NCBI GenBank assembly: GCA_024362935.1
Contig: JANCRA010000005.1
Location: 19,790,235 to 19,854,234 of the forward strand
DNA: 64,000 nt
Direction: 5' to 3'
Source of the DNA: Setophaga petechia
Lineage: Eukaryota > Chordata > Aves > Passeriformes > Parulidae
Shown here: piece by piece, positions 62,401-64,000 of the stretch
Layout: each line of letters begins with the position of its first letter
How positions within the stretch are numbered: position 1 is the stretch's first letter
Program-made: the position numbers and the translations under genes
Notes under the pieces: model-generated
Told to the model about the DNA's origin: nothing
What the model saw: the letters and a program-made list of their open reading frames with translations, nothing else
Database searches by the model: none

Positions 62401-63129
62401 TCTGTTTGACTTGTAAATTAGGTGATCTTGTGGATTGACTTGTGTTTACATGTAAGAAATTTTAAGCTTTACATAGAGAATGGTAGGATAAGATGTAAGG
62501 TTTTAGAGCTTTTTAACAGTCCATGGGCTTGACAAGCAAGGGCTGTGGCTCTAACTGGGAAAGCAGGTAAGCATGCAGAACATCTTTTTATTTCCTTTCT
62601 ATTTTTCCAGCAGCTGTTCAGTAATGAACTGTATTCTCCCACAATTCATATTAGTCCCTTAATTGTCTGACACCCCCACTTTCCCAATCAGTACCTTGAA
62701 TCGATAGAACATATCAAAGAGGTTTTTTTATTTTTATTAGTGCTATTTCTAGAAGAGAACTCATCTGGGGATGATGTTACTGTATCAGCTAATTAGTCTG
62801 ATACTAATTAGCTGGTATTAGTCATAATGTAAAATAATCACAAGTCTGACATTGATGTTAACACGAAAAAAATTCCTTTTCTGGACAGCATAGCTGGGAA
62901 AGAAGACACTTAAGATAGCAATAATACCCGCAGTGATATCATTATGGTCAAAACTCCATGTATTTCCAGCTGAAAGCAGAAAATAAAGGTGACGGCTTCA
63001 GATTAAGTTTATGTTTTCCACACCTATCTGAATGTGTAATTTTTTTGCAGAGCCAACTCAGTCACTTGGAATCCACACAAGATGATGGGAGTGTTGTTAC
63101 AATGTTCTGCCATTCTTGTCCGGGAGAAG
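41260..63129 (+). CDS. GAD1: Glutamate decarboxylase 67 (5' twelve coding exons; gene runs off the right edge)
   Basis: GAD67 is the cytosolic, pyridoxal phosphate-dependent enzyme that turns glutamate into the transmitter GABA and CO2. Translation starts at ATG 41336 (GAAAGGATGG). The twelve exons listed below join in phase into 1251 coding bases, 417 codons, of an expected 590 or so (human 594). The protein begins [10 protein letters not shown] and runs through the variable N-terminal domain into the PLP-binding fold. Landmarks are His287 in SHYS (human H291), [14 protein letters not shown], Asp369 in LHVDAAWGG (contacts the cofactor ring nitrogen) and Lys401 in NPHK (Schiff-base lysine, human K405). 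The constant four-residue offset from human comes from a shorter N terminus. The catalytic loop and C-terminal domain are outside the window. Every splice site is GT-AG. Identity to human over the PLP domain is very high by eye. Confidence 0.98.
41795..41930. promoter_or_regulatory. GAD1: Possible intron 2 enhancer with repeated TAATT motifs
   Basis: The motif ATGCTAATT followed by GCAGCTT occurs twice (41801 and 41861), and CCTAATTGCTC follows at 41893. TAATT is the core of homeodomain sites and AGCT-flanked cores resemble E-boxes. This is a pattern-based inference only. Confidence 0.3.
42230..43530. promoter_or_regulatory. GAD1: CpG-rich patches around GAD1 exon 3
   Basis: Dense CpG sequence runs through the end of intron 2, exon 3 and the start of intron 3. 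Long frames on both strands here are compositional. Intragenic CpG islands near the GAD1 5' end could act as regulatory or secondary promoter regions. Confidence 0.5.
43139..43201 (+). CDS. GAD1: GAD1 exon 3
   Basis: The 63 bases encode [12 protein letters not shown] and [10 protein letters not shown], the conserved cysteine-bearing N-terminal segment. Acceptor TCTCTTCCAG, donor G|GTAAGT. It sits in a CpG-rich patch (42230-43530). Confidence 0.97.
43202..48456 (+). other. GAD1: GAD1 intron 3 (5.3 kb)
   Basis: Besides the CpG patch at its start, the intron holds an A/C-rich low-complexity tract (45030-45178), a second GC-rich block (about 45500-46700) and a motif cluster at 46764-46873. No extra coding exon was recognised. 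Much of it is unique, complex sequence with homeodomain and SOX-like cores, as expected for regulatory introns of neuronal genes. Confidence 0.6.
46764..46873. promoter_or_regulatory. GAD1: Possible intron 3 enhancer (E-boxes plus homeodomain cores)
   Basis: Within 110 bases lie CACCTG (46764), CAGCTG (46779), TAATGA (46792 and 46829), ATTA (46849) and TAATTA (46868). The mix of bHLH and homeodomain cores suits DLX/ASCL1-type control of GABAergic genes. No direct evidence of function is visible. Confidence 0.35.
48457..48615 (+). CDS. GAD1: GAD1 exon 4
   Basis: The 159 bases run from [12 protein letters not shown] to [11 protein letters not shown], phase 1 at both ends. The acceptor ATAATAATGTAG is pyrimidine-poor, so it is a weak site. 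Donor AGAG|GTAAAC. Confidence 0.97.
49322..49564 (+). CDS. GAD1: GAD1 exon 5
   Basis: The 243 bases run from [11 protein letters not shown] through [19 protein letters not shown] to [10 protein letters not shown]. Acceptor TTTGCCCCACAG, donor ACAG|GTAGGT, phase 1. Confidence 0.98.
49565..52272 (+). other. GAD1: GAD1 intron 5 (2.7 kb), carrying the embryonic cassette exon
   Basis: The intron holds the cassette exon at 49809-49886 and complex AT-rich flanks (49890-49990) that look like conserved splicing-control sequence. GC-rich DNA follows at about 50220-50450. No other exon was recognised. Confidence 0.6.
49809..49886 (+). other. GAD1: Candidate GAD1 embryonic cassette exon with overlapping stop-start (TGATG)
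   Basis: In the intron after exon 5 a 78-base segment has an acceptor (CTTAGACCACAG) and a strong donor (TTAG|GTAAAT). Read in the GAD1 frame from exon 5 it adds [11 protein letters not shown] and then stops at TGA 49841-49843. An ATG overlaps the stop at 49843-49845. An alternatively spliced embryonic exon of about 80 or 86 bases with exactly this TGATG arrangement is known in rodents between the same two coding exons, where it makes a truncated GAD25 and a second-cistron GAD44. Position, size, splice sites and the TGATG all agree. The ATG frame is discussed in the findings. Inclusion would give a 189-residue product. Confidence 0.75.
52273..52363 (+). CDS. GAD1: GAD1 exon 6
   Basis: The 91 bases encode [20 protein letters not shown] and WLTSTANTN, ending in the first two bases of Met (AT|GTAAGC). 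Read-through of this donor meets TAA at once. Confidence 0.98.
52364..56406 (+). other. GAD1: GAD1 intron 6 (4.0 kb), AT-rich
   Basis: AT-rich intron without recognised exons or transposons. It has an early AATAAA at 52530 and short A/C-rich tracts at 53095 and 55106. Confidence 0.6.
56407..56519 (+). CDS. GAD1: GAD1 exon 7
   Basis: The 113 bases encode [20 protein letters not shown] to [10 protein letters not shown], phase 2 in and phase 1 out (CCTG|GTGGGT). Confidence 0.98.
56520..57873 (+). other. GAD1: GAD1 intron 7 (1.35 kb)
   Basis: Ordinary intronic sequence. I see no repeat or extra exon in it. Confidence 0.6.
57874..57989 (+). CDS. GAD1: GAD1 exon 8
   Basis: The 116 bases run from [20 protein letters not shown] to LVLFTSEH and end in phase 0 at CAT|GTGAGC. 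The last residue is His, where human has Gln. Confidence 0.98.
58032..58076. repeat. Perfect inverted repeat, 21-bp arms, 3-base loop
   Basis: The left arm 58032-58052 and right arm 58056-58076 are exact reverse complements around AAC, in the 136-base GAD1 intron 8. The arms begin CATTTTCACAACC and end GGTTGTGAAAATG. The right arm ends 49 bases before exon 9. The loop is too short for a normal microRNA precursor. Confidence 0.97.
58126..58205 (+). CDS. GAD1: GAD1 exon 9
   Basis: The 80 bases encode [20 protein letters not shown] to KCDE plus two bases of Arg. It contains the cofactor-stacking His287. Acceptor TTTGCTGCAG, donor AAAG|GTAGGA. Confidence 0.98.
58410..58464 (+). CDS. GAD1: GAD1 exon 10
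   Basis: The 55 bases encode [18 protein letters not shown], phase 2 in and phase 0 out (AAAAG|GTTTGT). Confidence 0.97.
58465..59439 (+). other. GAD1: GAD1 intron 10 (about 1 kb)
   Basis: AT-rich, with long pyrimidine tracts (TTTTTC repeats at 59360-59435) ahead of exon 11. Nothing else was seen. Confidence 0.6.
59440..59556 (+). CDS. GAD1: GAD1 exon 11
   Basis: The 117 bases run from [20 protein letters not shown] to [10 protein letters not shown]. The last codon is the cofactor-contacting Asp369. It is preceded by a long T-rich tract ending TTGGTAG. Confidence 0.98.
59717..59781 (+). CDS. GAD1: GAD1 exon 12
   Basis: The 65 bases encode [20 protein letters not shown] plus E and two bases of Arg, phase 0 in and phase 2 out (AAAG|GTACTA). 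Confidence 0.98.
59782..63050 (+). other. GAD1: GAD1 intron 12 (3.3 kb)
   Basis: No extra exon was recognised. A short CA run lies near 60345, a G+C-richer patch at 61560-61770, and a TAATTAG inverted repeat at 62786-62814. Confidence 0.6.
62786..62814. repeat. Inverted repeat of homeodomain-like cores
   Basis: CAGCTAATTAG at 62786-62796 and its exact reverse complement CTAATTAGCTG at 62804-62814 are separated by TCTGATA. The cores are TAATTA homeodomain sites, 237 bases upstream of exon 13. Confidence 0.9.
63051..63129 (+). CDS. GAD1: GAD1 exon 13, with the PLP lysine
   Basis: The 79 bases encode [20 protein letters not shown] and ILVREK. Lys401 (codon 63079-63081) is the Schiff-base lysine. 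The donor GAGAAG|GTCTGC is a non-optimal GT site but is required by the homology. The gene continues beyond 64000. Confidence 0.98.
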
Positions 63130-64000
63130 GTCTGCCTTATATTTAATAATTAAACATTTTTTTTAAAAAGTAAATATCAAGCCCTACTTTTTAAGAGGGT
63201 ACTGCAAAATCTGTTTAATTTCAAAACTTATTTTGGAAGGAATAATTGTGTGGATTTACATTGTGTTTTGGAAGTTGTTTTATCTGTCCTGGGGGTTTTG
63301 GCTTTTTAAAATTAAAGTTGTAGACAACATGGGTCAGATCCTCACCTGTTGGATCTTTGCATATTCTGATAGCAACAACAGAGCCATGCTAATGTACTTC
63401 ATCTGAACACCTGGCCCCTTGTTTCTGTGATACATTGAACATAGAGCCTTGGCTTTAGTACTTGGTCACAGTCTAAACTGCTTAAGTAAGAAGCAAGTTT
63501 TTACCTTACATAGCGGTTTAGACGTTTCCCAGTTCTGTTGAAAAGAAAACATGCTGGTCTTATTATGACTCTTTTAGGGGTAGCGTCTAGATTCTTATCT
63601 GTCATCAATTAAAGGAAAACCTTGTCTTGTTTCTTTTAAGCGATCCATATTTTTATTAAATAATTTTTTAAAAATCATATCATATGTGGTATCATATGTG
63701 GATAGGGCTAATGATGTTGCCTACTAACCTTTTGTATGCCAATTGCTGCTAGAAGCACTTAGCTGAAGAAGTAATCCCTGTGTATAGAATTGGGATGGAA
63801 GAATTGGAAGTTGCAGCCCTAGGTCTGCCATTGTTCTTCCAACCAATCCATCTCTAAACTGAGGACTGCAGCATTTATTTCCCTTTGTATAACTCATCTA
63901 TGGAAGGGAAGCACAAGCCTTTGTTAGTGGCATGCATGCTTATTGTGCCAGCTATTGCAGGATTTTGGCAAGAGTTTTTGTTCTCTATATGAGAACTTTG
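63130..64000 (+). other. GAD1: GAD1 intron 13 (partial)
   Basis: AT-rich intron running off the window. A 12-bp tandem duplication (ATCATATGTGGT) lies at 63679-63702. No further exon was seen. Confidence 0.7.

Overview
The window is a piece of a vertebrate, almost certainly avian, nuclear genome. It holds split genes with consensus GT-AG introns, CpG islands separated by AT-rich DNA, and two copies of a CR1 LINE 3' end, which is the hallmark bird retrotransposon. The species cannot be fixed from the sequence. The window carries two recognisable protein genes, both on the + strand: SP5 (complete) and GAD1 (5' part, running off the right edge). From memory, human 2q31.1 has the same neighbourhood (MYO3B, SP5, ERICH2, GAD1).

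Layout. Positions 1-8650 are AT-rich intergenic DNA with no gene I can name. From about 8.7 to 14.6 kb the DNA becomes a broad, broken series of CpG-rich islands around SP5. SP5 has two coding exons (12316-12366 and 12916-13968), an upstream cluster of five TCF/LEF core motifs, and a polyadenylation signal at 14471. From 14.5 to about 39.3 kb lies a roughly 25 kb spacer without recognisable genes. The spacer contains a 20-bp minisatellite with a five-unit higher-order pattern (16421-16760), a direct duplicate pair 1.24 kb apart, two orphan CpG islands (24.4 and 38 kb), a CR1 3' fragment at 26.2 kb, a second CR1 3' end at 31.2 kb on the - strand, and simple repeats.

GAD1 begins with a CCAAT/CRE-like/TATA promoter at about 39.9-40.06 kb. 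It has a non-coding first exon ending at 40113 and twelve coding exons between 41260 and 63129. The exons join in phase into 417 codons of glutamate decarboxylase 67, up to just past the pyridoxal-phosphate lysine motif NPHK (Lys401 here). The remaining C-terminal exons lie beyond the window.

The most interesting finding is an unlisted cassette exon in GAD1 intron 5 (49809-49886). It keeps the in-frame overlapping stop-start TGATG known from the mammalian embryonic Gad1 exon, but by the visible splice sites the downstream ATG is out of frame with the next exon. Other points worth checking are a perfect 21-bp-arm inverted repeat in intron 8, and homeodomain/E-box clusters in introns 2, 3 and 12 that could be interneuron enhancers.

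The two genes share no obvious pathway. SP5 is a Wnt-responsive developmental transcription factor, and GAD1 makes the inhibitory transmitter GABA. They are neighbours by conserved synteny, not as a functional unit.
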